In this document: piece after piece, positions 1-14,079 of the stretch | Position numbering within the stretch: the first letter of the stretch is position 1 | Layout of the letters: the number at the start of each line of letters is the position of its first letter | Source: Callaeas wilsoni | Lineage: Eukaryota > Chordata > Aves > Passeriformes > Callaeidae | Assembly: GCA_013398955.1 (NCBI GenBank) | Contig: VWPU01017453.1 | Span: forward strand, 1 to 64,000 | Direction: 5' to 3' | Length of the DNA stretch: 64,000 nucleotides | Program-made: the position numbers and the translations under genes | Notes under the pieces: model-generated | Told to the model about the DNA's origin: nothing | Database searches by the model: none | The model's input: only the letters and a program-made list of their open reading frames with translations

Positions 1-940
1 CAGGACAGAAGTGGGTCTCCCATACCACTTCCTCATATTTTCTTCTTCTGAGAAGATACCTTTTGCTTTGTTCAAAAGGCAGCAAAACAATTGAGACCAC
101 ATAACAAACCTGATTCTGACAGCTGTTTTGTGGACTTGCAAACAATGCAGGGCACTTTGCTGGAGCCCCGATATATATTTTAGACTTGAAGTGCAAAAGG
201 TTTTCACAATGAGAAGAGCTATAAAAGAGAGACAGAAAAGGAAATCAACTTTTTTCTTTGCCGAATGTGTTTCTTTGATAGCAAGGGAGGAAAAAAAGAA
301 GAAAAAAAATCCAAGCAAGAAAATTTTCCACATTCAAGAAATAGCTGCCCACTAAAATGCAGTACAGATGAACTCACTGTGATATCCCCAGCTGAGGCAT
401 CCTACCAGACAAAAATTACATTTCTAGGTGCAGTAGGATCATTTCTAGTGCTCAAGCCAGGCATCTTACACTACATTTATGAGCAAGACAAGGAGTTAGG
501 TGCTTCTGAAAATTATCTAAAGTCAAAACATATTGAGCAGGGAGATCTCAGGAGCTGATCAAAGGCACCTCCATCCTCAAGCATGTGCCCAGAGCTCAGC
601 CCTGCCCACTCACGAGCCTTTGGGCACTCTCCCCTGTGCTGAGCTGCTGTGTCTGCCTCCAAAACATGCCAGCTCCCTCCTCAAAATGCCTAAAAACCCA
701 GTATGGGTCATGGCTCAGCTGTGGGAATGCTGGTGACAAAATGCTGCTGCAGTGACTTGCGTGCTTGTTGGGTTTTTCTGTCATCCCTATTCAGCCACTT
801 GGCACTTCCTGCAGGAATCAAGCTGAATAGTTTTTAATTTCTGCTTTTTCCCTTGATTTTTTTGTATTTTTAGATTTTTCCTGCTGTAAGATTGCATTAT
901 TAAATTAGTATTAATATACTAATCATGATAATAAGAACAG

Positions 941-985
941 TAACAATAACAACAACAACAATATTACTACTACTACTACTACAAC
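941..985. repeat. AAC/ACT triplet microsatellite
   Basis: AACAACAACAAC passes directly into ACTACTACTACTAC: two neighbouring trinucleotide blocks, together about 45 bp. Confidence 0.85.
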
Positions 986-3900
986 TAAATGCCCAGTAAG
1001 TTGCCTTGATCCTCAGAAACACATGTGCACACCATTCCTCAAGGCAATCAAGACTGGGCTGCTTTGGCCAACTATAGAAAGCCTCATTTTTTTCCTAAGT
1101 AGCTCCTCTAACACCACATCAAACCAAAAGCAGAGGCTGTCGCTCCCCTGCTTGCTCAGTCGTGTTTGAAGTTTGGGTATCACATTGCTCACAGGAGAAG
1201 GAATCAATGCTAGTAAGCTAATGAATTATTTCCAAGTTCGTACCAATACCTGCAGCAACATGAAAGAAAAATCACATACCAGGGGGATTACAGCGGGAGA
1301 GGCAGAGCATGGGGCACAAACTGTCAATATTTCAGGACTATGATTTGATTCTGTAGATAACCGTTGCTACAACATTGCTTAAGAACACACTGCAAGCAAA
1401 ACATTTTATCTCACAATATACTTGTCCAATATAATTATCTGGGCTTGGCCAATCCAGTTGGAAGGAAACAGCAACAAATACCTGACCCTAGGTGCTGTGC
1501 CTTTGAGAACATCTTCATGAATTTGTGAATAAACACTTCATCTGAACCTGGATTTTACAGGTGCAATTGCTGCTTAAACAGCTGGCTTGCCACATGTATG
1601 TGGAGTGCATCTATATACACACACACACAGAGTTAGAAAATAAGGGTATTTGTTTTCCTCAAACAGTATTTATTTACCATTATCACCTTGTTTATTATGA
1701 GATCATAGAGTTAGATATGCTGATATATCTACCAAGAACAGATATACTGCTGAAAGCTTCTTCCTCACTCAACATCTTCCGTTCCCACTTGACCCCGCAA
1801 GCCCCTTTTTACGTTTCATTCCCTGTTTCTGAAAGTAGAGCTTTGCTTTTTCCCAGTCAGCACCAATCCCCACAATTTTGAGACAATTAAAAGCTCTGCC
1901 CTAAAGTAGTTTCTAGTGAATCAGAAACATGCACAATTCAAAAATATACCTGTCTTATACTCCACACTTCTAATGAGCCTCTGGAGGATAGTGGAGGATT
2001 CAGGAATGGATTGCTCTCTTCTCCACACCACACAGCTGTGGGGAATACAACTCCTGGAAATCTTAGGATCACCGCAGTAAATCTGGAGCCAGTCCAACAC
2101 TGCTTCTCTGCATTGGCAGTGATTTACCTGACACCCATGCCCAGGCCAGGCTCTCAATTAATTTTTTCACCCAAAATTCATTCAAATTCACTCCGGTCTC
2201 CCAGTCCCTGGTGGCGGTGCTGGGAGCGCCCCAGGGCCTGGGGCTGGCACCATCCATCCTCCCTGGCTGTTATCCAGCATTTCCCTTACTTCCTGCTGAA
2301 AGTGTATGTCTCATTTTCATATTTCTTCTTTGTGCTTTTTTGGTTAATATTAAGGACATATTAAAAAAAGGAAGATCTGGCCTAAAACAGGATCAGGGAG
2401 GAAAAAACCCCATCGTCTTATACTCCTTTATTGGAGTTAAGAGAAGAGCACATTAATCCTGCAGCTGCTGCGGCATTCATTCCTGCATGAAAAATGTCCC
2501 TACTTGTGTCATTTAGATAGCAATATATCCATAAATGACATGCCTCTCATCTTACAGAAACAGCAATTTTCTGTCTACATGTAACTTATATGCAATAGAC
2601 CATGGCATATAACGACGAGACTGAAAAACAACAATTCAGTATTTTTCTTTCAAACTTCCTTTGTAGGTTGTTTCGGTCCAGCTATGACATCAGGAGAGTA
2701 CTTTAATGGGCCATGATCTAGAATTTAAGGGGATTTTATTGTTGGTTTAATAACTCCTTATTAGCTAAACAATGTTGACAGGATAAAGGCATTTTGATGG
2801 AATCTTCTCCCTCTCCCTCAAATATTTTTATTACAAACTGACCTGTCCATATTGATGATGATGATGGTGATACAGATCTAGAAGATGACACAGATTTTTT
2901 TTTTCTTAAGTTGGGCTTTCACATCTGCCAACCTGCCACTTGCTCATTAGGGAAGACAACAGGAATGCCAGAAGTGTCATGCCTAATTCTAATGACCTAC
3001 AGTCAAATACAGTGCCAGAAGTTATAACCAAAAACCACCCATCTGAGCATTCTTAAAAGCATGACTCAGCTGGTGATGTGCCTGCCAACTCACCAGACTA
3101 TATCAGTGCTGATTAATTGGATGCATGCACTGCTTTATCTCTTATGAGAACTAAGCCTTTCATTTAATAGTCATGTATTGAATCTTTGTGACAACTTAAA
3201 GAAAAGACAACAGACAAATAATCTTTCTAGTACTCTGTTTTGGGCATGTGAAAAATCTTGAGATCATCATATCAAAAACTATTTTTTTAAAATTGTGGTC
3301 CTGAGACTCCTTATCTAATAAAAATTTATTAATGAAGAATTAGAAGACACCTACAAGTGGTTCCAGAGCTGCCAAGAGAGTGTTTCGTCTGTCTCACGTA
3401 CTACTTGTGTATGATTAAGGCAATTTGAAGTGTTGACACTTTAATCCTGTGTTAACAGATATTTCTAGTCATCCTCATAGATGCAAGAAAACTCTTAACA
3501 GTTCTATTCTTGGGATTAAGGAACAAAAGAACTTTCAGTAAATCAGAAGAAAGATGATAGGTTTAGAAGGAAGGCCACTATTTCTGTCCATAATCCAAAA
3601 CTGTGCATTAAAATGTGTATGAAAATTACTAGCATGGATAGAAGTTATGATTTAAAATAGCATCTATTAGATGTAGTGCTTGTACTGGTAAAACCACATT
3701 TCAGAAAATGTAAGACATTGGATTTCTCTCATCCATGCCCTTTTCATACATTTAAAGATGATCAACATGATGGGGAAAAAAAATAACGTTTGAATCCCTG
3801 AGGGTCTTAAGGAGAGAGGATGGGTCAAGGGAAAGCACGAGGCACACATGGAGTGAGAGAAAGAGACCATTTTGTGGCTCTGTGAGTTACAACAAAGCCA

Positions 3901-4987
3901 CATGACTCTCTAAAATGAAATGCAACTTCTAGTGCAGCACAAGAATGTCAAATTGGGAAGCTCTTCACATTATCAAGGTCATTTTCAAACCTTTCCCACA
4001 CTGCGACACTCCACCAGAGTGCAGAGCACCAAAACAGATGTGACAGAGTTTTTGAGAGGATAAATTAGATTGAGACTTTCTGATGTCACTGAATTCTGGT
4101 AATTATGTTACTCAGCTTGCTGAGCAGTCGTGCCCATGTCTTGCTGCCAGCCTGTGGCAGCCACAATTCATGGCTTGGATGAACTTCAAGCAACAAAAGG
4201 ATCTCTCTAATGGGCAAAAAATAGGAGAAACATGCAGGATGCTGTACCTTTAAATTAGAGCTGCAAGCCAAATTCTGACTCATAACAAAGCAGAAATCTC
4301 ATAAACAAAATTTTCATAAACCAAAGTGTGCCTTTAAGTGTTGAAAGTATTTTTGAGATTTTTTTCCTAAATCATTTAATAAAGTAAAGGGAAAAAATAT
4401 TCTTTAACCAGGCACTAAATTTGCTTCCAGGTTCCCCAAAATTTCAAAAGTTGCAAGCAATGAACTTTGGTTTTAAATTAAAAGCTGGTGAGCTATCTGC
4501 TCTTGATAAAAGTGGGGATTCTGGGAAAACTGAAAATGGAGAAGTCAGTCTGGTTTTCAGCTTCAGATGGTGAGTAATTCTGTTCAGACGTAAAATCCCT
4601 TTGAAAAACAGTCATTGTTACACCTTGTGTTTTGTTACGACAGTTTTCAAGTTTATCAATACTATTGCTATTAATTGGCTAGTATTTTGTACTTGTCTTA
4701 TTTTCATTGCCTACTTAAAATTCACTGAACCAAAACCCATAGAAATAATTCTTGGAATTTAGGTTTAAGTTGATGTGACTTTGAGATCCCACTGATCCAA
4801 GTATGCTCCCAAATAACTGCATGTCAAGCCTTTATAGCTGGGTTAATACACTTTATGCCTTCTTAATGTGTGAGATTATATGTTTTACTGTATATCTGCT
4901 GTGCTGAATTAAATGCATGTGTGGTTCAAACAGAGCCAAGGTGACAACTGGGGCTAATCTTAAAGCACTTTAAACAGCCTTCCAATA

Positions 4988-5312
4988 TTTAAAGGCGGCC
5001 TACAGGAGAGTTGAAGAGAGACATTTGACAAGGGCATAGTATAATATGATACGGGGGAATGGCTTCAAACTGAGAGAGCGCAGGGTTAGACTGGACATTT
5101 TATGAAGATATTCTTCCCTGTGAGGGAGGTGGCGCCCTGGCACAGGTTGCCCAGAGAAGCTGTGGCTGCCCCATCTCTGGAAGTGTCCAAGGCCGGGCTG
5201 GATGGGGCTTGGAGCAACCTGGGATAGTGGAAGGTGTCCCTGGTCATGGCAGGGAGATGGAACTTGATAATCTTTAAGGTCCCTTCCAACCCAAACCATT
5301 CTGTGATTACGA
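4988..5312 (+). mobile_element. CR1 LINE 3' fragment
   Basis: The CR1 3' region is recognisable: a GGCCTACAGGAGAG-type start, CAGGTTGCCCAGAGAAGCTG, GGAAGGTGTCCCTG, then the end CCTTCCAACCCAAACCATTC. The orientation is opposite to FSTL4. It is about 325 bp long and 5'-truncated, as is usual for CR1. Confidence 0.93.
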
Positions 5313-6201
5313 TCTAAACTGTTTTTTTTAAAAGAAAAGCTGTAAATCAAGAAAACAGACATTACCCTCTGTAGAAAAGAATCTCTCTTAAGAGGTAGCC
5401 AGCTTGTTACTGGCCCTTACCCTGCACACAGTCAATGGTTGAATCCTGCTTCAGTTTTAGCCACAATGTCTTAACCACACCCAAGTTCTCTGTACCTCCT
5501 GATTACTGAATAACCATACCCATTTCCCTTTTTCTTTAGTATCCCAAAGGAACGGGCAACAATACAACTTTCTATCACCCAGATGAAGGAGACAGTGTGG
5601 GCCTTTTCCAGGAAAATTCAACATTTGCTTAACATTAACTTAACATTCAACAAATGCTTAACTTAAAGTGAGAACATAAATTCATGAAGATAAATGGGAT
5701 AACACAAGTATTTATTATATCCCACTAAGTAGCTCTGTGATACCTAGATCCTTGCACAGGATGCTGAGATTTGTATCATGATTGCAACTCTTATACACTC
5801 ATTAACATGGAAACAAAATGTAGAAAACATAACTCCCAGGCAAAATATTCACTAAAACACCTTCCCCACAGCAAACTAACTCATATTACCACAGGACATT
5901 TGGACAGGTTTCCATCCTGCTTCTTTAGGGTTAATCAAACCATATACTCAGATCTACAGACCTGGCCAGGCCATCATCTCTCCCTTGCCTTCAACAAGAA
6001 GTACAACAAAACACAGAAGAAAACAATAAATTTGACACACCTGTACCAACCTCCTGCTTCATGCTTAGGCTGCGGAGCATAGACACCTTTGGAAACAAGC
6101 ATTCCAAAGTGTTTTCGTGGCATTAAAGACAAAAAAGAAATCCTCTTCACTGACCACATCTAGGCAGACAACAGTGCCCTCACAGATATTCACATGCTTC
6201 A

Positions 6202-6378
<177 letters not shown>

Positions 6379-6449
6379 TTACACATAATGTAATGCTACA
6401 CACTACTGGCCTGGTTCCCCTGGCATTTTCCATTAAATGACCTTTGGGG

Positions 6450-6450
<1 letters not shown>

Positions 6451-6492
<42 letters not shown>

Positions 6493-6509
6493 TAGATGAT
6501 AGATAGATA
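6451..6509. repeat. GATA/GACA tetranucleotide microsatellite
   Basis: About seven GATA units, then three GACA units, then imperfect GATA/GATGATA units. It lies inside the 3.4-kb intron and about 97 bp upstream of the acceptor of the second EF-hand exon. Confidence 0.93.
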
Positions 6510-8889
6510 ATCATATCTATCACTACATATTTGCTTTCTATCAAGACATTCGTATTCCTGCAGCACCTCATGGACCATGGACTGAAGAGCCCCCTCCTTT
6601 ACCAGCAGCACAGAAATGCATTTTCACTTTGAAAATGGACTGAAAAAGAAATATTCAACAGGGAAAAAGGAAAGTCTATTTCTCCTTTCTCCTCTGTAAG
6701 TAAGGACAAAATTGTATTCCTTGCTTTTAGGACTAGAACAGGCAACAGTGGATGGTGTACTCAACACTAATGTGCTTTTCCAACCCCTGACAGTTTGTTT
6801 CTTTTGTTTTCCCAACATTTCATTTGGGTTCTCTGAATTTATTGTAGAACATGAAGAAAACTGCTGAACTCTTGCATCTTCCAGACAGGAAAGCTTTTTC
6901 CCGTAGGTCAGGGACTCTTTTATTTACTATTCTAGTCTTGACCCATTATGTTGACGCAATTTAAAGTAATAATGCTAAAAAAATGACCCTAGCAAGTAAA
7001 AAATATTCAATAAAACTGAGATCAACCATAACTTCCAAGATGAATCCTCTAAAGATGGAAATTTCCCTCTGTCTACCCTTTGTATAGAAAATTGATTAAC
7101 TTTTCCTAAGACTGTCAAGTTTTCACTAGTCCTTTTGATTTAACATCAGGAAAAAAAACAAGTGGAAATCACTTCAGCTGTGACACACTCAGTAGATTTA
7201 TGAATCTGACTTTAAAATACATTAAAGATTTAAATGGAAATAACATTCCAAGTACAACCATTGTTAATAGCCTTATATAGCCATGGTTGCAAAACTACAT
7301 GGGAATTTCACTGTTGAGCCCAGAGGGAAAATGTTGGATAGGGTATACCAGCAGACAGGAGGCAAACCAGCTCTAAAGAGAAGGAGATGGGCCATCTGTT
7401 GCCATTGTTTTGCTCAAAGCAATTCTGTTGTGGAGAACGAACAAATGGGCGCTGCACTGATGAAGGACCATCCCCCCTGGAGACACTCTCTTTTGGGGTG
7501 AATCCCTCTGCAGTGAGCCTTCTAAAGATCACCTGCAGGTCTTAAAAATTACTTTTTACTGCAGCAGTGCAAGTTACCTGCCTTGCGTTTCTGCTTGCAG
7601 ACAAGGTTATAGTGCTCGAGAGACTATTTTTCTTTTAAATAAAACAAAGCAAAGGCACAACATCAGCTCATCCAGCAGTCAGAGGGAACAAGATCTCACT
7701 GCATCATGTTCAGCTCAGCTTCCTCTGCCCATGGACAATGAAATTCCCACCTTCAGGGGAAAATTAAAGTTGCAGAGAGCTTCAAAATAGAGAGCTAATG
7801 TAAATCAATCAGAAATCTACTCAAGAAAGAGGTAAGAAAAGTTCTGTTAAGACTATAACCTGGGTAATTAAAAATTGCTCATTACCTAAAAAACTGTCCC
7901 TTGAAACCTGAGTGGATAAACCAGTCTTGTAAGAGCACATAAAAATCATCTTGTTGAAGAGAAAAATAAAGAACTGGCATGCTACACATAAACTGTGAAT
8001 CCTACTGCTGTGAGAGCCCAGAGCTGCCCCACAGATGTGTCCCCAGCCTGGCTGAGACTCAGCCATGCTGCCACCAAGGGGCTCAAGACCAGAGCCACTC
8101 AGCTCAGGATTAAAAGCACTCATGGCTTATCTAAATTGTGCATTAATAGGCATTATTTTGTCTTTTGAGAGGTGATCCCATTGTCAACTCAGCCATGCTG
8201 GTGACCAGATTGCGTGGAGAATGGTTGGGTGAGAGGGCTCCTGGCTGAGACTGAACTTATTCTGGTCCATCAAACTGTTAGTGAGCTCCAGATGTTCAGG
8301 CACATTTACTGATTTTGATAACAGTGAGAAGAATTAAAATAAGAGTAGCCAGTGTCTGTGCTTGCACTTGTGAGAGAGACCTGGGCTCCAGGCACCTCTG
8401 CAAACAAAGCCCGGAGGAACTTTGAGGCAGACCTTACAACACTGAGTCTCTGCTCCTTTGCAATGACAATGGCTTGCAGGCTGCCAAACCTTTATTTCCA
8501 TGAGAGTTTTAAAATCCCAATAAAATAAGTTTCATGTAAAAAGGGCAAAAAAATTGGAGAGTAGAACAGACATCTAGATGCCACTATGTAAAAGTGGGCT
8601 TTGAATTCAGATAAAAGTGTTTTCTTATAGCTACCATGTCTTTATGAAAAAATCATTGCCTTCAGAGGAAATATTGGATTTATTCATAGCCCCTGAGATC
8701 TAAGGGAATTTACGCTGACACGCTGCATTGTGTGGAAAGGATCGAGCATCCTGTCAATAACCTGAGGACTAAAATGCAGCACAAACTGTCCTGGAGAGCA
8801 GTGAGCTCAGGGAAGAGCAGGCTCATGCCTGCAACACACTCTGTGTTCCCTGGGAAGAAAGAGTGCAGATGAGACACTCAAGGGTGAAC

Positions 8890-8997
8890 TTACTCTGAAC
8901 AACCTGGTCTAGTGGCAGGTGTCCCTGCCCATGGCAGGGGTTGGAATGAGATAAGCTTTAAGGTCCCTTCTCACCCAAACCATTCCATAATTCTATG
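8890..8997 (+). mobile_element. CR1 LINE 3' tail
   Basis: A short tail containing CAACCTGGTCTAGTGGCAGG, CCCTGCCCATGGCAGGGG and an AACCATTCCATAATTCTATG end. Confidence 0.88.
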
Positions 8998-9793
8998 AAG
9001 GAACAGCTTTGGAAACTGGAATAAGTCCCAGTTAGGACTGACTTCCGAAAGGTTCTTAAATGGCATTTGCTTCTAATTTTTCTCATGGATGACATAATGA
9101 AATGGAAAAGACATTTTACAGGACTGTTTTCCCAGGTCTGCATGTGCAAAGAGCAAGTTGAGGACACAGAGTACCCAGATTTAGTGCCTGGGATGGAAGT
9201 TTGGTTCACTTTCCCAATGAGATTAATTCCAACGGCATAGTATGCCTGAAATCAGAAATAGCAGTTTTTTCGAGCTCTTACCTTTTCTATCAAGTTCTGC
9301 TAATCAACGTCTCAGCATCTGCACAGGGATTTAGGACAATAAATCTGTTGAAAAACATTCCAACTTTGCTGTCACATTACTCTATGCTAATGCACAGTCC
9401 AGAAGGCAAGGAGAAGAATTGAGAGACTTCTGCCTAACTTACATGCACCTAAAAAATCTGAATTAATTCTCCCCAAGCCAGCTAACTGGAAATACTTCAG
9501 AAGGTGTCAGTTAGCAGAGCAAGGATTATTACCTATTTTGAGGAGTATGGATGAGACTGGAAAACTGCCATGTTTTTTGTTTGGAGATAAGCTTCAAATA
9601 TTTGAGACAGCACTGACTCCTGGGAGATGCAGAGAGAAACTCATTGACTGTGTTAGATTTTCCTCCTTTACCTGCTGCTGACTGGACAGGTACAAATGAC
9701 CATTCCCACGCAAGTGCTGCTGTGTTACATTCGATTCACACTTTGAATGAAAATCCACTTCATAATTCCATTTTCACTGAACGATAAACCCAC

Positions 9794-9984
9794 CTGACCC
9801 AGTTCAGAGCTGCTGAGATGCCCATCACTGTTCAGATCCAAGTGCTTAAACAGCTCTTCAATTAGGAAGCGCTTCTGGGCTACTCTGTCCTTGGCCAGGC
9901 TGCTTGGCGGGCTCTGCCGGCGAGCCTGCAGGTCCAGCAGGATGCTCTTGAGCCGGCCGTAGTCTGCCATTGTGCAGGTGTCAC
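9794..9984 (-). CDS. FSTL4: FSTL4 internal exon: linker and first EF-hand
   Basis: This is a 191-bp coding exon: two bases (GT) complete a glycine codon begun in the exon at 57040, then 63 codons end in phase 0. The acceptor is TTATGTCTCAG|GTGACACC and the donor is GGTCAG|GTGGGT (GT at 9793-9792). The peptide starts DTCTMADYGRLKSILLDLQ, the region directly after the follistatin/Kazal domain in FSTL4. A polar linker follows (RRQSPPSSLAKDR), then a helix (KRFLIEELFKHL) and an EF-hand loop DLNSDGHLSSSE. The loop has D, N, D at positions 1, 3 and 5, Gly at 6 and Glu at 12, so the calcium-binding pattern is intact. The exon splits the EF-hand pair: the second hand is in the exon at 6234. An in-frame ATG sits just upstream at 10003-10001, but it lies across the polypyrimidine/acceptor region and is not a real start. 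Confidence 0.93.
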
Positions 9985-12139
9985 CTGAGACATAAGACAG
10001 CATTACTGAACCATGTGCATTTGCCTTGATCTTTTCAAACGACTGAGGTCCTAAATAGAAAAATTAGGCGCATATGTCTGCATATTCAGCCCCACTCAGC
10101 TCTGCACTTGAGGAGCTCCTATAGTTATTACCTTTTGTAATAGCTGGCAGATTTTCTAAATCCTGCTGTCAGGGATACTCTCCAGCATGTTACCTTCCAT
10201 ATTTTATAGGGCTTCAGTTACAGATTTCCACACTCAGTTTTGTAACTCCAACAAATATTAAATTGGCGCTATGCTTTTGTATATTAATAAATTTATCCCA
10301 TAAATTAAAAAATAAACCTGGGAAAGCTGATGTTTAGAAAGTTCCACTAATGTAAATGGTACGTCAGAGTGTCACCCTATGCCAAACACAGGGCTGATCT
10401 CAAGGAATCCTTAGAGGCAGCCTGAGGTGGTAGAAGGCCAGAGAAAGGACAGTGAGGAGCACAGGGCTGTGGGTAGCCCCTGCAGCTGTGGTGTCACTAG
10501 TGCCTGCTCTCATCACCCTGCTGCAGGCTGAAATAAACACTTTCCTGCCCCTGACCAGGGAAAAAGGTTATTATCAGGGAAAAGCCCTCAAGCCACTCTC
10601 CCTGAAGCGGCTCTGGCTTGGCTGAAGAAATCAGATTTAACCCTCCTGACTGACAGCTCACGCTGGGTCCGCAGCATCCAGCTCTCTCACAGCTCTTCTC
10701 CTCCTCAAGGAAATGCATCCACATGCCCGAACTGGTATAAGATATTATGACCCTTTTCTGCTCATCTTTTCTGGCAGAGCTCAGCAGAATGAGAAATGGC
10801 AACTGTCTTTTTGTGCAAATCTGCTTTAGTGCAGAGCATAGTGGCTGGTGCCTTGCAGGAGCCTTGGAGCAGACCCTGGAGCACCCTCAGGCTTCAGCGG
10901 TCTCTGTGGGTATCAACCATACCCCACCAACAGCATCAACACATTCAGCTGTTCCCCTCAGATGTCCTTATGTCTATAATATAATTTCCCTATAATGTAA
11001 ATAGCCTTACTCTCTGCAATACTGGTTTTAAAACAAACATTTTCTTTTAAATCCTGTCACTGATCCTGTTGGATTAAATCTAAGATTTAATCTTAAATCT
11101 AAGAGAACATGGTCCCACCTCAGTTTAAGGGACAATACCCTTGTATATCAGATCCCCAAAGACTCTAATCATTATTCCTCTGAAAAATGACAGAAGACTC
11201 TGGCAAACTGACAACTAATGTCCCTGTCCTTTTCTTGCTGAGCTGCAACATTTTGGACCTCTTGGTCCCACTCCAACTGAAACCCCATTAAAATTCCAGG
11301 TGGAAGGCATTTCTCTGATAGCAAACCCATCTACTGTCAAATTGTGGTTTTTTTTACCCTTCATATTTTGTGCTTACAACTTCAAAAGCACCATGACTCA
11401 AGAAGGTGAGAGAGGACACAGAGGCTGAACATGTGCTCACCAGTCAGGTCAGTGCCCTCCTGCTACATGAACAAGAACTGCAAGACAAGGCTTATTTCCT
11501 ACTCTGAACTCAGTCCCATCTAGTTTGGAGAGTTTCTTGCTGCTCAGGGATATTATACAGAAAAAACAAGGCTATTCAGCTACTATTAGTTGTGTTTATT
11601 ATTCTTGACTTCTTTATTCCCAATCATGTCATTTGATGGTTTGAGAAGGCAGTATGAAAAAATTTTTTTCATTCAATCACCAGCTTATTTAAGAGAAAAA
11701 TTAATTACTGTATCCATTTAATCAAGCTATTCTGTTGTAAATACTATTTTAGCTAGTGCAATAATATTTTTTCTCTGAGCTGGAATTTTATTTTCAGTCA
11801 AAAGTTAATCCCAGAAATGTATCTAGGGATGATGAGGATAGGGAAAACTATTTAATTTGCTTTCACTTCTGTTTCTGCTTTGTGGTTTCCATTAGTGCGC
11901 ACTAGCACAGCTACAGGCAATGCACATGGTGACACCTGGGTGGGCTGACCCACTTACATTGTGCTCCCCACAGGGACATGCCAAAGCATTTCTTTCTTTA
12001 CACCCTCCAGAAGTTTTTTTTTCAGCAGCTGGGACTTCTTTTTGCAGACATTTGCTGTTATCTGGGCAGCGCTTTCCCAGCCTTCCTCCCTCAAGCCCAG
12101 CACTAACCCATGTCCCCAGGTGTCACATCTACATGGGGT
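9985..12139. other. Unique noncoding block in the long intron
   Basis: This stretch is AT-rich with no repeat family I recognise, apart from the palindrome at 11072-11092. Open frames at 10497-10995 overlap on both strands, have no domain signature and are read as chance. Confidence 0.6.
11072..11092. repeat. 10-bp perfect palindrome
   Basis: GATTAAATCT, one A, then AGATTTAATC. It is followed by a partial third copy (TTAAATCTAAG). Confidence 0.85.
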
Positions 12140-12415
12140 TTTTTCACACTTCCAGGGATGATGAGTCCACCACTATCCTGGGCAGACTGGAGTCAATCCT
12201 TTCAGTGAAGAATTTTTTCCTAATACTCAACCTAAGCCTCCCCTGGTACAACTTGAAGCCATTTCATCTCATCCTATCATTTACCACTTGGGAGAAGAGA
12301 TTGACCCTCTCTTGGCTACAACTTTCTTTCAAGTAGTTATAGAGAGTGAGAAGGTCCCCCTGCACCTTCTTTTCTCAGGCTGAAGCCCCCAGCTCCCTCA
12401 AGCATGGTGTGAGCC
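12140..12415 (-). mobile_element. Diverged CR1 LINE fragment
   Basis: In reverse orientation, the sequence follows the CR1 order: ACTTCCAGGGATGATGAGTC, CTGGGCAGACTGG, GAAGAATTTTTTCCTAATA, CTTGAAGCCATTTCATCTC, TTTTCTCAGGCTGAAGCCCC. It is more diverged than the younger copies. Confidence 0.85.
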
Positions 12416-13238
12416 AGGAGACAGTAATGTCCTATCACTGAATTACAACCCTTCTGGATTCTTCCATGCTCAGAAAACAAAGCCACCACAAAACTGCTTT
12501 TCTTGAAAACTTACACAGTGATCTGGGCTGCAAGCCAGCCTAAGGTAAATGTGCCCATCTGGGGAGGTCACAGCCATGCTGCAGCTTCCAGGCAAGTGTG
12601 ATGGGCACTAAGAGTGAAATAAAGGAAAGTACAGAAGGACAGAGCTGGTGACAGCCACTGGCAGCAATTCCCAAATCCGGCTATAAACTCATAATACATT
12701 TTTCCCCATCACACTGTTGCTATGTTCAGGGTCATGGATACAGCAGACCCCCATCCTGCACAGCAGGGTGAGGCCAGTCCATGGTGAACACAATAAAGAA
12801 AACTAGCAATAAGAGAATTATGTCTCTTTACTGAAAAAATAAGTCCAGTTTCACATGTTGCTAACATATGCTGCAGGCAGAAAGTCAGAAGGTGCTTCTG
12901 GCCCCTGTCAAATCTGGCCCAGAATTTCATTACCTTCTCTTCCTTCCGGAGAAAACCACATGCATGCTCCAGCTCTGTTGGAAGTGGATCTCAAGCCTCT
13001 CTCCACAGTGTGGATGTGACAGACTGCACAAGTCTCACACCTTTGCACGTTTTCCCTGACATCCCAGACATCTGAGGGCTGCAGCGATGCAGAAGCAGTT
13101 GGCCAGAGCCCAGCAGTGCTGAGCTGTTTAGTAGCACACAATAAGTAAAAGCAATAAAGTTCTGTCCCAGGGTGTGAGATTGATAATTTACTTCTTTGAC
13201 TGAACTAAAAGAAAGATAAAAAAATGCACTACAACTGT

Positions 13239-13280
13239 AATATATATATGCATATAAATATATATGTATAATTTATATAC
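13239..13280. repeat. AT-rich TA/ATGTATA tract
   Basis: Alternating TATATATATG and CATATAAATATATATG blocks of low complexity. Confidence 0.8.
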
Positions 13281-14079
13281 TTATTCTTACTGTAGTGGAA
13301 GAACAGAGGACAAACTACTCCAGGTCTGTTGAAGTACTCTGACCTGAAACTATAACTTTATACTAAGTCTGGCCAAAGTGTTGGCTCAGAAATTATCTGT
13401 GCTTGGGATGTCTGAGCTAATGTGCTGTTGCACAACCCAGACCCAATGCTATTTATTTCAAACAAATTAAGGCACTGCAGTGACCAGACATGGATGCTAG
13501 GAGCATCCTAGAAAAGACACTGCCTGCTCAGACAAGTTAGGGAGAAGACACATTCAGGCAACTCAAGACATCTGGAAAGCCAATGTGGCAAAGATCCTTT
13601 CCCTCATTTACTAGGCATTATTATTTCATCTTTTAACCTATGTTCTTTAGAGACTGCTGACACTGAGCTGGTTTATAGGTCTTGGAGTGCAAAGCTCTGT
13701 ATTTCCTCTCCTTCCCTCCTGCCCTCTCCTGCAGTCCTGACATCTGTAATCTTCTTACACTGTGCCAAGGATCTACCAATTTTATCTACTAAATACTGTC
13801 TCTTTAGGCTTCTGCCACCTCTTGTTCTGTTCTTCCAGGTATTACAAACATGACTGTTAAGCAAAAAGAATGTCAGAAAAGCTGTCTGTGTGCCATCCCA
13901 CTTATCCCCACTCTTCCCTCTCTCTGCTGACTGCCCCCAGCAGTTTCCTTTGCAACACAAGCTCATCACTAGCAGTTTATCTCATCTCAGGCTGCTGTCC
14001 TTGGCAGGCCCTGCTAATGGATGTCTCTCAGCTTGGTTTCCTTGTTAGGGTTTCTCAGGGACTTCTGGTCACAATTGCA

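Noticed and set aside
5000..5362. 120-codon minus-strand frame near 5 kb, and similar frames at 32166, 33564, 35306, 44798 and 47357
   Set aside because: Each is a translation of a CR1 3' noncoding end; the repeated peptides (for example SFSGQPVPG) come from the shared repeat.
9725..10003. FSTL4 first-EF-hand exon read as a complete small protein starting at ATG 10003
   Set aside because: The ATG and next codons are the intron's polypyrimidine/acceptor sequence, and the tail after LGQ is intron beyond the GTGGGT donor. The true coding part is 9794-9984.
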